Assembly: GCA_022823725.1 (NCBI GenBank)
Contig: JAJEHL010000034.1
Span: forward strand, 1-40,881
DNA: 40,881 bases
Direction of reading: 5' to 3'
Origin: Candidatus Latescibacterota bacterium
GTDB lineage: Bacteria; Latescibacterota; UBA2968
The position numbers and the translations under genes were made by a program. The notes under the pieces were generated by a model that worked only from the letters and a program-made list of their open reading frames with translations, was not told the DNA's origin and did no database searches. Shown here one piece after another: positions 24,778 through 33,172 of this stretch. Position 1 is the first letter of the stretch. Each line of letters begins with the position of its first letter.

Positions 24778-25722
24778 ATGATTCGAGTTGAGAATTTGGA
24801 GAAGTATTACGGCGACATTCATGCACTCAAGGGCATTGATTTTGAGATTGACGACGGAGAAATCGTCGGGTTCTTAGGTGCAAATGGCGCGGGTAAATCT
24901 ACGACATTGAAAATCATGACGGGCTTTTTAGCACCAAGTGCTGGCAATGTATTTATAGACGACCTGAATATTCAGGACAATTCGCTGGATATTCGCGAGC
25001 AAATCGGCTATTTGCCCGAAATGAATCCCCTGTACGGGGAAATGAGAGTGTATGACTATCTCGAGTTTATATCTCAAATTCGCGGTATAGACGCAGGAGA
25101 GTTCAAACCGGCTCTGGATCGCGTGGTCGAACAGTGTGGTTTGCGCGATGTGATTCATCTGCCCATCTCTGCGTGTTCCAAGGGTTATAAACAGCGTGTC
25201 GGGCTGTCTGCCGCGATTTTGCACGATCCCAAGGTGTTGATCTTTGATGAGCCGGTCTCCGGGCTGGATCCCAACCAGATTGTGGAGATTCGGAACCTGA
25301 TTCGAGAATTGGGTCAGCAGAAGATGGTGATTATATCCAGTCATATTTTGCAAGAGATTGAAGCCACTGTGGATCGCATTGTGATTATTGATCACGGCGA
25401 AATTGTGGCCAATGGGACGAGTCAAGAATTGATGGCGGGATTTATGGGTCGCACGCAACTGACGCTCGATGTAAAATACGCCAATGAAGAGAGTCTCGCC
25501 GCGTTGCCCAACAGCGTTGATGGGGTCGAAGTCGCAGATATAGAAATGGTAGATGGTCGCAGTGTTTTGTCGATAGAATACGCCCGTGAGGTAGATCCCC
25601 GCGAGGCGATTTTTGATTATGCCAAAAACAGTGGTTGGGCCATTTTGGAGATGACGCAAAATCAAGTTCTCCTCGAAGATGTGTTCCGAGGACTGACAGG
25701 GGAAGGAGGGAGCGATGAATAA
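24778..25722 (+). CDS. ABC transporter ATP-binding protein, GldA-like
   Basis: The 314-residue ABC ATPase has Walker A GANGAGKS (34-41), a variant signature CSKGYKQR (133-140), Walker B VLIFDEPVSGLDP and the SSHIL switch. After residue 225 it has a C-terminal extension (LTLDVKYANEE onward) typical of ATPases of ABC-2 systems. A GldF-like permease, a GldG-like protein and a DUF4340 protein follow in overlapping order, so this is the energising subunit of that complex. In Bacteroidota the equivalents are tied to gliding; elsewhere their role is uncertain. AGGAGG lies 12 bases before the ATG. The upstream gap 24636-24777 is AT-rich and should hold the promoter. Confidence 0.92.
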   Translation: MIRVENLEKYYGDIHALKGIDFEIDDGEIVGFLGANGAGKSTTLKIMTGFLAPSAGNVFIDDLNIQDNSLDIREQIGYLPEMNPLYGEMRVYDYLEFISQIRGIDAGEFKPALDRVVEQCGLRDVIHLPISACSKGYKQRVGLSAAILHDPKVLIFDEPVSGLDPNQIVEIRNLIRELGQQKMVIISSHILQEIEATVDRIVIIDHGEIVANGTSQELMAGFMGRTQLTLDVKYANEESLAALPNSVDGVEVADIEMVDGRSVLSIEYAREVDPREAIFDYAKNSGWAILEMTQNQVLLEDVFRGLTGEGGSDE

Positions 25723-26428
25723 TGTGATGGCGATTTATCGCAAAGAAGTCGGCGCGTATTTTAAGAGTCCCATGGCGTATATTTTCCTGGTGTTTTTCGC
25801 CCTGTTTAACGGCTATTTCTTTAGCAACACATTCTTCCTTTTCAGTCAGTCCGATATGCGGGCGTTATTTAATATTACGCCGATGATTTATCTGATTTTT
25901 GTACCCGCGGTCACGATGGGGGTGCTTGCGCGCGAAAAAAGCGCGGGCACATACGAGTTGATGGCGACACTTCCGATTAAAAATTTTGAACTCGTGATTG
26001 GGAAGTATTTGTCCGCATTTACCCTGGTGTTGGCCGGGCTGGGTTTTACGCTGATACATTTTTTCACGCTTTTGGCCGTTGGTACAAACATCGACTACGG
26101 CGGCATAATCTGTGGGTATTTGGGACTGGCGCTGGTAGGTGCATTTTACACAGCTATTGGCACGTTCACAAGTAGTTTGACGGATAATCAGGTCGTTGCA
26201 TTTATTCTCGCTGCGGTATTTGTTTTGGGATTTTATCTTCTCGACAAATTGCTGATTTTTGTGCCGGTGGCTCTTGCTGGGCCCATTCAGTTTATGGCGG
26301 TCGATTACCATTTGTCCAATATGTCGCGCGGGGTTGTCGATTCCCGCAATCTGGTGTATTTCGGATCGCTGATATGGTTGTTTTTGGCGCTTACAGTGCG
26401 CGTCATTGATATGCGGAAGTGGAGGTGA
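25715..26428 (+). CDS. ABC-2 type permease, GldF-like
   Basis: The 237-residue membrane protein has six predicted helices. The N-terminus (AIYRKEVGAYFKSPMAYIF) is the cytoplasmic coupling helix motif of GldF-like permeases. APAVTMGVLAREKSAGTYEL is represented here by FVPAVTMGVLAREK and GTYELMATLPI, the conserved family segment. The start overlaps the ATPase stop by eight bases and has GGAGG ahead of it. It forms the membrane channel for the ATPase upstream. A paralogue lies on the minus strand at 32398-33159. Confidence 0.92.
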   Translation: MNNVMAIYRKEVGAYFKSPMAYIFLVFFALFNGYFFSNTFFLFSQSDMRALFNITPMIYLIFVPAVTMGVLAREKSAGTYELMATLPIKNFELVIGKYLSAFTLVLAGLGFTLIHFFTLLAVGTNIDYGGIICGYLGLALVGAFYTAIGTFTSSLTDNQVVAFILAAVFVLGFYLLDKLLIFVPVALAGPIQFMAVDYHLSNMSRGVVDSRNLVYFGSLIWLFLALTVRVIDMRKWR

Positions 26429-26430
26429 TC

Positions 26431-27939
26431 ATGCCTGTTATTGATACCAAAAAGAGCTTTGTGATTTTTATTGTGGTGGCTATCGCACTCGTGGCACTCG
26501 GCAATCTGGTTTCTCGCAACTTTTTCTTTCGGCTGGACCTGACGGAGAATCAGATTTATTCGCTGTCTTCATCGAGCAAGGTGATAATCGAGAAAATCGA
26601 CGATTTTTTGACTGCTAAAGTCTATTTTTCCGAAAATTTGCCGGGACAATACGGCAATACGCGGCGGTATTTGCAGGATATACTGGAAGAATACGCTGCG
26701 TATTCAGACGGCAATTTCCGGTTTGAGTTTTACAGACCCGATGACGATGAAAAATTGGCGCTTGATGCGCAAAAGTCCGGTATTCAACCCGTGCAATTGC
26801 AGGTACTCGAAAACGACAAGTTTGAGGTGAAGCGCATTTATATGGGAATGGTGCTGCTCTACGGCGACAAACGAGAGGTGTTGCCGGTTATTCAAACGAC
26901 TACGGGGCTGGAATACGAGATTACAACGCGAATTAAAAAAATGGTTGACGATAATCGCTCGGTGGTTGGCGTGGCAAATACCGGGGCTTCGGCACCGGCA
27001 ATGGAGCGAGTGAGTGCACGACTTCGGGAAGCCTACGATGTGCGCTCGGTTTTTTTGAGTGCTGGCGTGCCCGACGATGTTGAAATGTTACTCGTCAATG
27101 GGATTGTCGATTCCCTGTCTGAAGATGCACTCGGCGCGTTGAGGAACTATATCAACTCGGGCGGCAATCTGTTTTTGGCGCAAAGCAAGATCAATGGCGA
27201 TCTTCAAGCGCAACGCGGGACGCCCATTGAGTCCAATATCTTCGAGGTGCTCGAACCTTTTGGCGTGAGCCTGGCTGACAATCTGGTAATGGATCGGATT
27301 TGTGGCACAGTGACGGTTTCACAGCAGCGCGGTTTTTTGCGCTTTAATTCGGCGGTGGAGTATCCATTCTTCCCTGTGTTGCAATCTTTTCCCGATCACG
27401 AAATTGTCAGTGGCTTAGAGCAAGTTCAGATGTTGTTTTCCAGTGAGATTGTTTACGATACTGCTGATTCAACACGCCTTGTAAAGCCTTTGCTGGTCAC
27501 GTCAGATCATTCGGGCGCAGCGGCCGGGTTTATCAATCTCAACCCGATTGAGAATCAGGCATTTCAATCGCTCAATGAGCCGGGCAAGGTAGTGGGGATT
27601 TATGCTACAACTCCCTCAGACAGCCTGGAAAATGTGATGAGCCAATTGGTGCTGGTGTCGTCCTCCGATTTTCTGCTCGACAACGGGGGAGGACAGGTGC
27701 CGTCCAATGGGATTTTTGTGATGAATACAGTGGATGTGCTCATTGGCGACCGCGACCTCGTGGCTTTGAGATCGCGTGAGATTACAACGCGACCGTTGCA
27801 AACGGTGGAGGATGCGACTCGAACCACTGTGAAAACCCTCAATATTGTGCTGCCCGTGCTGCTGGTCATTGTTTTGGGTCTGGTACAGTGGCGGCTTGTG
27901 GTAGCGCGTGCAAAGCGATTGGAGGCACTCTATGAGTAA
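26431..27939 (+). CDS. GldG-like ABC-associated periplasmic-facing protein
   Basis: The 502-residue protein starts at ATG 26431, set by GGAGGTG just upstream; a GTG at 26419 would overlap the permease. A membrane anchor at about 9-30 is followed by FRLDLTENQIYSLS, the standard GldG opening. A large soluble domain follows (YLQDILEEYA, YMGMVLLYGDKREVLPV, GLEYEITTRI, LLVNGI, LRNYINSGGNLFLA). A second membrane segment lies near the C-terminus (VLPVLLVIVLGLVQW). This is the intact counterpart of the broken gene at 30954-32281. It overlaps the DUF4340 gene by eight bases. Confidence 0.92.
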   Translation: MPVIDTKKSFVIFIVVAIALVALGNLVSRNFFFRLDLTENQIYSLSSSSKVIIEKIDDFLTAKVYFSENLPGQYGNTRRYLQDILEEYAAYSDGNFRFEFYRPDDDEKLALDAQKSGIQPVQLQVLENDKFEVKRIYMGMVLLYGDKREVLPVIQTTTGLEYEITTRIKKMVDDNRSVVGVANTGASAPAMERVSARLREAYDVRSVFLSAGVPDDVEMLLVNGIVDSLSEDALGALRNYINSGGNLFLAQSKINGDLQAQRGTPIESNIFEVLEPFGVSLADNLVMDRICGTVTVSQQRGFLRFNSAVEYPFFPVLQSFPDHEIVSGLEQVQMLFSSEIVYDTADSTRLVKPLLVTSDHSGAAAGFINLNPIENQAFQSLNEPGKVVGIYATTPSDSLENVMSQLVLVSSSDFLLDNGGGQVPSNGIFVMNTVDVLIGDRDLVALRSREITTRPLQTVEDATRTTVKTLNIVLPVLLVIVLGLVQWRLVVARAKRLEALYE

Positions 27940-28537
27940 TTTAAAATGGCTTCTCATCGGGATTGCAGTACTGCTGGGGCTTTACGCACTTTTGCAGGTA
28001 CGAGAGAGCGGATATACGACCCCTTCAGGCCTGGTCTTTCCCGAAAATACTGATGATATTTACAAGGTTGAAATGACGGCAGAGGGCGATAGCCTGACGC
28101 TGCAAAAGAAGGATCTTGAGTGGACTATTGTGGGACACGATACTCTGAAAGTTCGGGACCACCGGATCACGGCACTATTTGAACAGGTGTTAAAGATAAG
28201 TCGCGAGACTGCGATGACAAACAAGGCTGATAATTGGTCTAAGTATGCCGTAGATGACGCGGCGGGAACCCATGTCAAAGTCTATAATGCGAAGGATGAG
28301 TTGCTCAAGCACGCGGTATTCGGCAGGTCGAGTACCGATTGGGCACGCAATTACGTACGGATTGGCGATGGTCCTGAGGTGTATCTGACGGACCGAAGCA
28401 TTGTCTATCAGGTGAGCACCGATGCGACATTCTGGGGCGAAAAGCCTCCAGAGCCTGCGCCCACAGCGGTAGATTCCGCAGATGTACCCCCCGCGCCTGC
28501 AGTGGTGGATACTGCCAAAGCAGGGGATGAAGGATAG
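27932..28537 (+). CDS. DUF4340 domain-containing protein
   Basis: The 201-residue protein starts at ATG 27932, overlapping the GldG stop, with GGAGG seven bases upstream. It has one N-terminal membrane anchor (WLLIGIAVLLGLYALL), then a DUF4340-type beta domain (DDIYKVEMTAEGDSLTLQKK, LEWTIVG, RDHRITALFEQVL, ARNYVRIGDGPEVYLTD). A low-complexity Pro/Ala/Asp tail covers about residues 168-201. DUF4340 genes commonly follow GldG genes and the protein is assumed to be an accessory of the ABC complex. The second, minus-strand Gld set in this window has no DUF4340 partner. Confidence 0.88.
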   Translation: MSNLKWLLIGIAVLLGLYALLQVRESGYTTPSGLVFPENTDDIYKVEMTAEGDSLTLQKKDLEWTIVGHDTLKVRDHRITALFEQVLKISRETAMTNKADNWSKYAVDDAAGTHVKVYNAKDELLKHAVFGRSSTDWARNYVRIGDGPEVYLTDRSIVYQVSTDATFWGEKPPEPAPTAVDSADVPPAPAVVDTAKAGDEG

Positions 28538-28570
28538 ACGTATAGGCGACGGGTCATAGTAAAAATCAAA

Positions 28571-28603
28571 AAAGGGTCACGGTGATTTAAATCGTGACCC
28601 TTT
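28571..28603. terminator. Bidirectional terminator between convergent operons
   Basis: AAAGGGTCACG (28571-28581) pairs perfectly with CGTGACCCTTT (28593-28603) over an 11-base loop. On the minus strand it is followed by a T-rich run and on the plus strand by TTTCTC. It serves the ABC operon from the left and the higA gene from the right. The stretch 28604-28732 holds no gene that I can support. Confidence 0.8.
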
Positions 28604-28732
28604 CTCATTCATTTCGATCCATTTTCTTTTTTTCTAAATATGTTCCTTCAAAGAGATTTTTTATCTCTTTAGACTCTGACTACGGAATCAGCACAGGCAT
28701 ATTAACAGAAGATGTTTGCGTAAAACTGAACA

Positions 28733-29104
28733 TCAAGCGGCTGGTAACTCATAAGGCTGAACCAAAATATCCGCCGAAATTCCAAGCCCCTTATGCAACT
28801 TGCGAATCATGTTCAGTGACAGTGAGCATTTTCGATTCAAAACCTCCGACACACGGGTGTCCGAACCCAGATAGGGTTCAAGGTCACGATGAGATAAACC
28901 TTGACTCTCCATGTGGTGAAGGATTGCCTCAATTGGATCCGGTGGCGGGATAGGGTAGTGCTTCTGTTCATAAACTTCAACGAGCGTGACCAAAACATCG
29001 AGTTTATCACCTTCTGGCGAACCATAAGTTGCTCCCCAAAGCCGTTCGATCTCTCTCAAAGCGGCTTCATGGTCTGATTCGGTTTTGATGGGTTTAATAT
29101 CCAT
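28733..29104 (-). CDS. higA: HigA-type antitoxin (XRE HTH, COG5499-like)
   Basis: The product is about 123 residues from the ATG at 29104 (MDIKPIKTESDHEAALREIE), which has AGGTGA just upstream; the reading frame extends further but into the toxin gene. The N-terminus carries the heptad-like EIERLWGA and EGDKLDVLVTLVEVYE of the toxin-binding region. The C-terminal HTH is LSHRDLEPYLGSDTRVSEVL then LNMIRKLHKGLGISADIL. It is encoded 10 bases downstream of HigB. The antitoxin is expected to bind toxin and operator. The protein is complete. Confidence 0.9.
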   Translation of the reverse strand: MDIKPIKTESDHEAALREIERLWGATYGSPEGDKLDVLVTLVEVYEQKHYPIPPPDPIEAILHHMESQGLSHRDLEPYLGSDTRVSEVLNRKCSLSLNMIRKLHKGLGISADILVQPYELPAA

Positions 29105-29114
29105 AGTTATCACC

Positions 29115-29408
29115 TCATATCGTGGCTGTGTTAATTTTATTATATATCTCGTGTGTACCAACAAATCGAATATAAACGATACCGTATTGATAATCAATTG
29201 TCGCGACTAAACGGTAGGCATTACCCTTGATGTTGAATATCACCCGATTGTTTTCGACAAAACTGGCATTTCGATATGTGGCTTTTACATCGGATGGCGT
29301 TTTCCAATCGGCCCGTTTCACATTGGCATACCAAGCTTTAAGCGGCTGTTCGGAATCTGCATGCGTTCCCCAAAATTCTCTCAAAGCCCTGCGTGAAATA
29401 ATTCTCAT
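29115..29408 (-). CDS. higB: HigB toxin (PF09907 type)
   Basis: The 97-residue toxin matches the HigB_toxin family throughout: MRIISRRALREFWGTHAD, LKAWYANVKRADWKTPSDVK, NRVIFNIKGNAYRLVATI and YIRFVGTHEIYNKI. It is a RelE-fold mRNA interferase different from the HigB at 11427. The ATG at 29408 has no Shine-Dalgarno and stands six bases after a consensus TATAAT, so the mRNA is probably leaderless. The partner antitoxin follows on the same strand. Confidence 0.93.
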   Translation of the reverse strand: MRIISRRALREFWGTHADSEQPLKAWYANVKRADWKTPSDVKATYRNASFVENNRVIFNIKGNAYRLVATIDYQYGIVYIRFVGTHEIYNKINTATI

Positions 29409-29414
29409 ATGCGT

Positions 29415-29442
29415 ATTATACCATAATTGGGCATTTCGTCAT
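29415..29442 (-). promoter_or_regulatory. Extended -10 promoter of the minus-strand higBA pair
   Basis: On the minus strand, ATGACG (29442-29437) is followed after 16 bases by TATAAT (29420-29415), with TGG immediately before it as an extended -10. Only six bases separate TATAAT from the higB ATG, which places the expected transcription start on the ATG itself. Confidence 0.65.
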
Positions 29443-29502
29443 AAAAAAATTCGGTTTGGAAGCTCATCACGCCGGCAATGGCATCAGTTCAAGGACTACC
29501 TC

Positions 29503-29832
29503 TTACCTACAGAAATCGGGAACTTCACCCCAGGTCTTGGTCGCCTCACAGATCCGATCTTTGACTTCACGCACAAAGGTGCCATCCCTATCGAGTTGAG
29601 CGGCTTGCTTCGCAGACCAAGTGTAGCTAATACCGAGGCCGGGTGACATGGAGATCCAGGGGTCGTTCTTCTCGGTTCTTACTGCTTCAATTGACTCCAC
29701 ATCATCAGGAGAAATCAGGCTTTTAGCGACCAAACAATCCCAGTTGTGGCAATAAGAACCAGAATCGTCAGGCCATAGAGAGACAATCTCCATCTCACCG
29801 GAACTCCACAATCTAACGTAGTCATTCACCAT
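29503..29832 (-). CDS. Small protein of unknown function, downstream of the broken nuclease
   Basis: I do not recognise this 109-residue product (starts MVNDYVRLWSSGEME, ends WGEVPDFCR). It is acidic and aromatic-rich with no signal peptide or membrane segment. Features are SLWPDDSGSYCHNWDCLVAK and GISYTWSAKQAAQLDRDG. The ATG at 29832 overlaps the corrected end of the nuclease gene by 11 bases, which suggests translational coupling and a joint function, perhaps as an immunity or accessory protein. The longer open frame upstream of this ATG reads as shadow of the nuclease C-terminus. Confidence 0.5.
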   Translation of the reverse strand: MVNDYVRLWSSGEMEIVSLWPDDSGSYCHNWDCLVAKSLISPDDVESIEAVRTEKNDPWISMSPGLGISYTWSAKQAAQLDRDGTFVREVKDRICEATKTWGEVPDFCR

Positions 29833-30785
29833 AAGCGACGTAGTCGCCTCGCATCGATTGCTCCAGTGCCTGAAGAGCAGATTCGGCTCCAGCTGCCAAT
29901 CTTTGTTCTGCAACGCCAAGAGCTTTTGGCGTTAACCTTCGACCAGAACTTCTGCGCCTGTGTCATAGTATCCCCTGGATAGAGCTCAAGCGTAATCCTC
30001 CACGATCCTGCATGATTATGTTCTGAGTTGGCCTTTAGATAGATCCGCTTGTAAGAAGGAAATTTTACAGTGATGAAGTACGCCTGCTGCCTTGCCACAG
30101 TTGGGTAAATCTCCCGCAGGATCACTTCGCATCGCCTATTCAGGAGGTACAAATCGTCCCTACATACCGCGAAGTGCTCGAATGGCTTGGACTTTGAATG
30201 ATAGGCCGCGACATAATAAACGAAGTCTCGGATGAGCACCTTCTCTGCGGGACTGACCAACTCTCTCAGTTCTATGTCCGTAAGGGTACTGATGATATCT
30301 CGCTATACCAGAATCACTGCCTGTGGATCCACCTTGATCTGGTCCCCCAAACTCGCCTCGCTCGGCATCAACTGCCATGATCCGACCTCGGAACTGAGTT
30401 TGCTCTCGACGGTGAGGGTTAAACTCTCCTGCTGATGCCGACGACCCTCTGGTGCAACAAAAGTCACTACGCCGTCGTATATCGCTTCTCTGTCATCCGG
30501 CTGGACATCGACATCGACATCCTTTCCCTCAGCGGTAATTCCAATGGCCACGAGGCGTCCTTCCTCTGAGTCTAGCTTTTTGGTCTGCGTCTGAACGACG
30601 CATTCCCGTTCCCTTAAAGTCGTCAATGAAGGTATCGGTCTCTTTTGCTTGTCTCGGATGAGATCCAGAAATGCCGCACGGATAATCGGCGATATGCGTA
30701 TCAGGTTCATCAGAGCCCAAGTAAGGCGGTTTTCTTCACCTAACCGATAGGAAAGGCCACCACCAAAAACGTTCAGTTTGTCCAT
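29822..30785 (-). pseudogene. PD-(D/E)XK nuclease-like gene interrupted by an amber codon and a frameshift
   Basis: The frame starts at ATG 30785 (GGGAG six bases upstream; MDKLNVFGGGLSYRLGEENR) and runs 160 codons to TAG at 30303-30305. It continues in the same frame with RDIISTLTDIELRELVSPAE and protein-like sequence to about 29940. There a single-base shift in the AAGG tract moves the good frame to LTPKALGVAEQRLAAGAESA and a stop at 29822-29824. Candidate nuclease residues are Asp104 (IYDGVV), Glu127 and Lys129 (VESK), the spacing of a PD-(D/E)XK core. The opening ENRLTWALMNLI resembles families found in defence loci. With both lesions the full protein cannot be made unless TAG is read through; sequencing error is the alternative. 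Exact substrate and system are unknown. Confidence 0.65.
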
Positions 30786-30953
30786 TTTGTCTCCCAGATT
30801 TGGCGTACCCATTTACGGCCAAATTTCTTTTTTTGAGACATGTTTTAAAATAGCCTATTTGTCATGACCAGTCAACGGAAAGGCTGGAGAATGGGACAGG
30901 TCTCCATCTGCATCTCGCTATAGATACCCCTTGTCTCACCTCCGGCGTCTTAT

Positions 30954-32281
30954 TCAGTAAAGAATGAAGACAAGAGGAGCGAGGCCGACGACCAGAATGC
31001 GCCAGAGGATTTTCTGATCTGGGGGCAAATAGGGAAAGCCCGGCGCGATTTTTCGGCGGGCTTGAAGGTCGGCAAATTGCGGGCCATGTGTGAGATAGGC
31101 CACGGCGTTGAGCAAGAACTGTTCGTGTTGAAAACCCGGCGCATAGAGATACTCGTTTTTGAACATTTCAGAACTGCCGATCAGTAGCAGGTGGCCTTGG
31201 TGATTGGGCATTGGATGCGTGAGCGTGGGGGATGGTGTATTGAATTCAGCTATGGGAAATGCACCCGTCACGAGTAGTGCAAGGGGCTGATGGCTCAAAA
31301 GGAGTGAATCTGGGAAAAATGCAGTTTTGGGCAGCCATCCGCCCGACCAGTGGTGTGTCCAGGTGCGGTTTGATGTGCTGATTAGAGGGATTGCTGTTAG
31401 ATTGTGCATCCGTAGCCGATGCGGATCTGGCACAAAGCGATTCCCCCATATAAAGAGCTGATCGCCGAGTTGTCTTGTAATGGGCAATGAGGTGTCAAAA
31501 TTTGGCGGAACAGCCCGGATGAGAAAGGGCAGAGCCACTTCCTGTGCGTCGGTAAATTTGAGTTTCGAGGGCGAGGTGTGAGCGAGTTTGGTCCATGAGC
31601 ACTACCGTGCGGCCTTCCTTTGTCAATCGCATTTTGAAGGACGCGAGGGTTAGCGGTTGCGGGGTCGATCCAAAAGATGATATCGGCATCTGATGGCATT
31701 GTATTGGAATCCGTGGGAACAATATCACCCGATTGACCGAGAAATTGTGTGAAGAGACCAAATCGCTGTGGCGCGAAAACCGCGATGATGGGGCGTGGGG
31801 GATGTGTGAGTGCTTTGATATGGGCGAGTATAAGATGCTCGAGGTAAGGTATATCTGAGGGAACTATTTTAGGGATCAAAATTTCGGGATGGTCGCCATA
31901 AGCGATGACGAGCGAAGACCAGGCCGCTTGTTCGCTGTATTCGTCGCTTTGAATATCGCGTACATGAAAGGGAGCGGCTTTTTTCTTTATGGCGTAAGTA
32001 CGTCCAGATTCAGAGCCGGAATCTACAATGCGGTCATCTATGTGGTTGGGAGCCAGTGTCTTGAGGCGCGCGAAAAGGATTCGCACAGACTTTTTCACCT
32101 CATTGAGATGCTTTCCAATATAAGTCAGAGAAAGGGGGGCTTCGAGATTGGTATAAAAGATTTGTGAATCGAGCGAAAGCGTTGCTGTTAGATGCAAGCG
32201 TCCAGTATCCTGGTTCTCCAAAAGACAAACAGTGTAAAATACAAGGGTAAGAAAAAAAAGAAATAGCAGAGGAAATTTCAT
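30954..32281 (-). pseudogene. GldG-like gene broken by two frameshifts
   Basis: Three minus-strand frames join into one GldG-like protein. Frame 1 runs from the ATG at 32281 (MKFPLLFLFFLTLVFYTVCL, a membrane anchor) to DPATANPRVLQNAID at about 31622. Frame 2 continues EGRTVVLMDQ for a short stretch. Frame 3 resumes near 31590 with SPSKLKFTDAQEVALPFLIR and ends at 30954 after LLLIGSSEMFKN and a last membrane helix. The first shift fits one extra A in GACAAAGG; the second lies near ATGGACC. The two lesions are within about 50 bases of each other. The gene follows an intact ATPase and permease, so the second Gld complex lacks its third subunit unless these are assembly errors. No DUF4340 gene follows. 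Confidence 0.75.
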
Positions 32282-32290
32282 CCAATTAAA

Positions 32291-32316
32291 TGCAGGCGAG
32301 ACGCCCGCGTTCCCAG
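32291..32316. repeat. Palindromic GC-rich element, possibly a dispersed REP-like repeat
   Basis: This GC-rich stretch (GGCGAGACGCCCGCG core) sits in the 116-base gap between the permease and the broken GldG gene. It contains the short inverted pair GGCG/CGCC. On the minus strand it encodes NAGVSPAF in frame with the following gene, a peptide I associate with dispersed repeats picked up by gene predictions in other genomes. Only one copy is in this window, so the assignment is from memory. Confidence 0.3.
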
Positions 32317-32397
32317 ACTGAAGTTTCATTCATTTAGCTTTTTGTGGTAGCTTTTGTCTGCGTCCATCTGCGGATAACCATTCTGCCTTTTTCCGCA

Positions 32398-33159
32398 TCA
32401 TTCGCGGTCTCGTTTGAGAGACCGATTGTTCATCCACAAAAAAAAGGCACTTAGGAAGAAGAAATAGAGCACTGCGGGCAGGGCAATGATGCCGCGGGTA
32501 AAGGCACTGTAGTGCGGGACAACGGAGAGCGATTCATAGAGCAGGTTGCCGATATGATATGCAGGGGCCAATCCGTCGAGGATTTCAACTACTTTTTCGT
32601 GTCCACTCAAGACAAATACAAAACCCAATAGCACTGCGATGACATAAGCGACTATTTGATTGCGCGTAAGCCCCGATGCAAACAGGCCAAATGAAAGAAA
32701 AAATGAGCCCAGGCAGAGCGCGCCTAAATAGGATGAAAAGATCAGACCGAGGTCTGGATCCCCCAGAAAGAGCAGCATGAGAACAATGGGTGAGGTGCCT
32801 AAGAGAGCGGTCAGGTAAAACACAAGAGCGGATAGATATTTGCCAATGACAATCTGAATGGATATAAGGGGCATGGTCATCAATAATTCAATGGTGTGTT
32901 GCGAATATTCTTCGGCCCATGCACGCATGGTTATGGCAGGGATAAATAGTATGAGAAAATAGGGAAGCAGGTCAAAATAAGGTGCCATATCGAGGGCGCC
33001 TTTGAGAAAAAAGGCGTTCATAAATGTCGAACAAGACAGGATGAGAAACACGGAGGCATAGATATAGGCGATTGGCGTGTCAACATAGGCATTGATTTCT
33101 CGGGCAAAGATCACGCCAATGCCTCGTGCGAAGTCCTTTGGGCGCAAGCGATCTGACAT
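32398..33159 (-). CDS. ABC-2 type permease, GldF-like (second set)
   Basis: The product is about 253 residues from the ATG at 33159, chosen for AAGGAG nine bases upstream. The N-terminal FAREINAYVDTPIAYIY, then LFIPAITMRAWAEEYSQHTIELLMTMPL, seen here as IPAITMRAWAEEYSQHT and ELLMTMPL, match the GldF permease pattern at the same positions as the paralogue at 25715. Six membrane segments are visible. The start lies 13 bases after the ATPase stop. The gene is intact; its GldG-like partner downstream is broken. Confidence 0.9.
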   Translation of the reverse strand: MSDRLRPKDFARGIGVIFAREINAYVDTPIAYIYASVFLILSCSTFMNAFFLKGALDMAPYFDLLPYFLILFIPAITMRAWAEEYSQHTIELLMTMPLISIQIVIGKYLSALVFYLTALLGTSPIVLMLLFLGDPDLGLIFSSYLGALCLGSFFLSFGLFASGLTRNQIVAYVIAVLLGFVFVLSGHEKVVEILDGLAPAYHIGNLLYESLSVVPHYSAFTRGIIALPAVLYFFFLSAFFLWMNNRSLKRDRE

Positions 33160-33172
33160 GCGCGATTTCTCC

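Noticed and set aside
24928-25665. 245-residue minus-strand frame inside the ABC ATPase gene
   Set aside because: It is antisense to a complete, motif-verified ABC ATPase and rich in unusual residue runs.
28594-28953. 119-residue plus-strand frame after the DUF4340 gene
   Set aside because: It begins inside the terminator and is antisense to the higA antitoxin.
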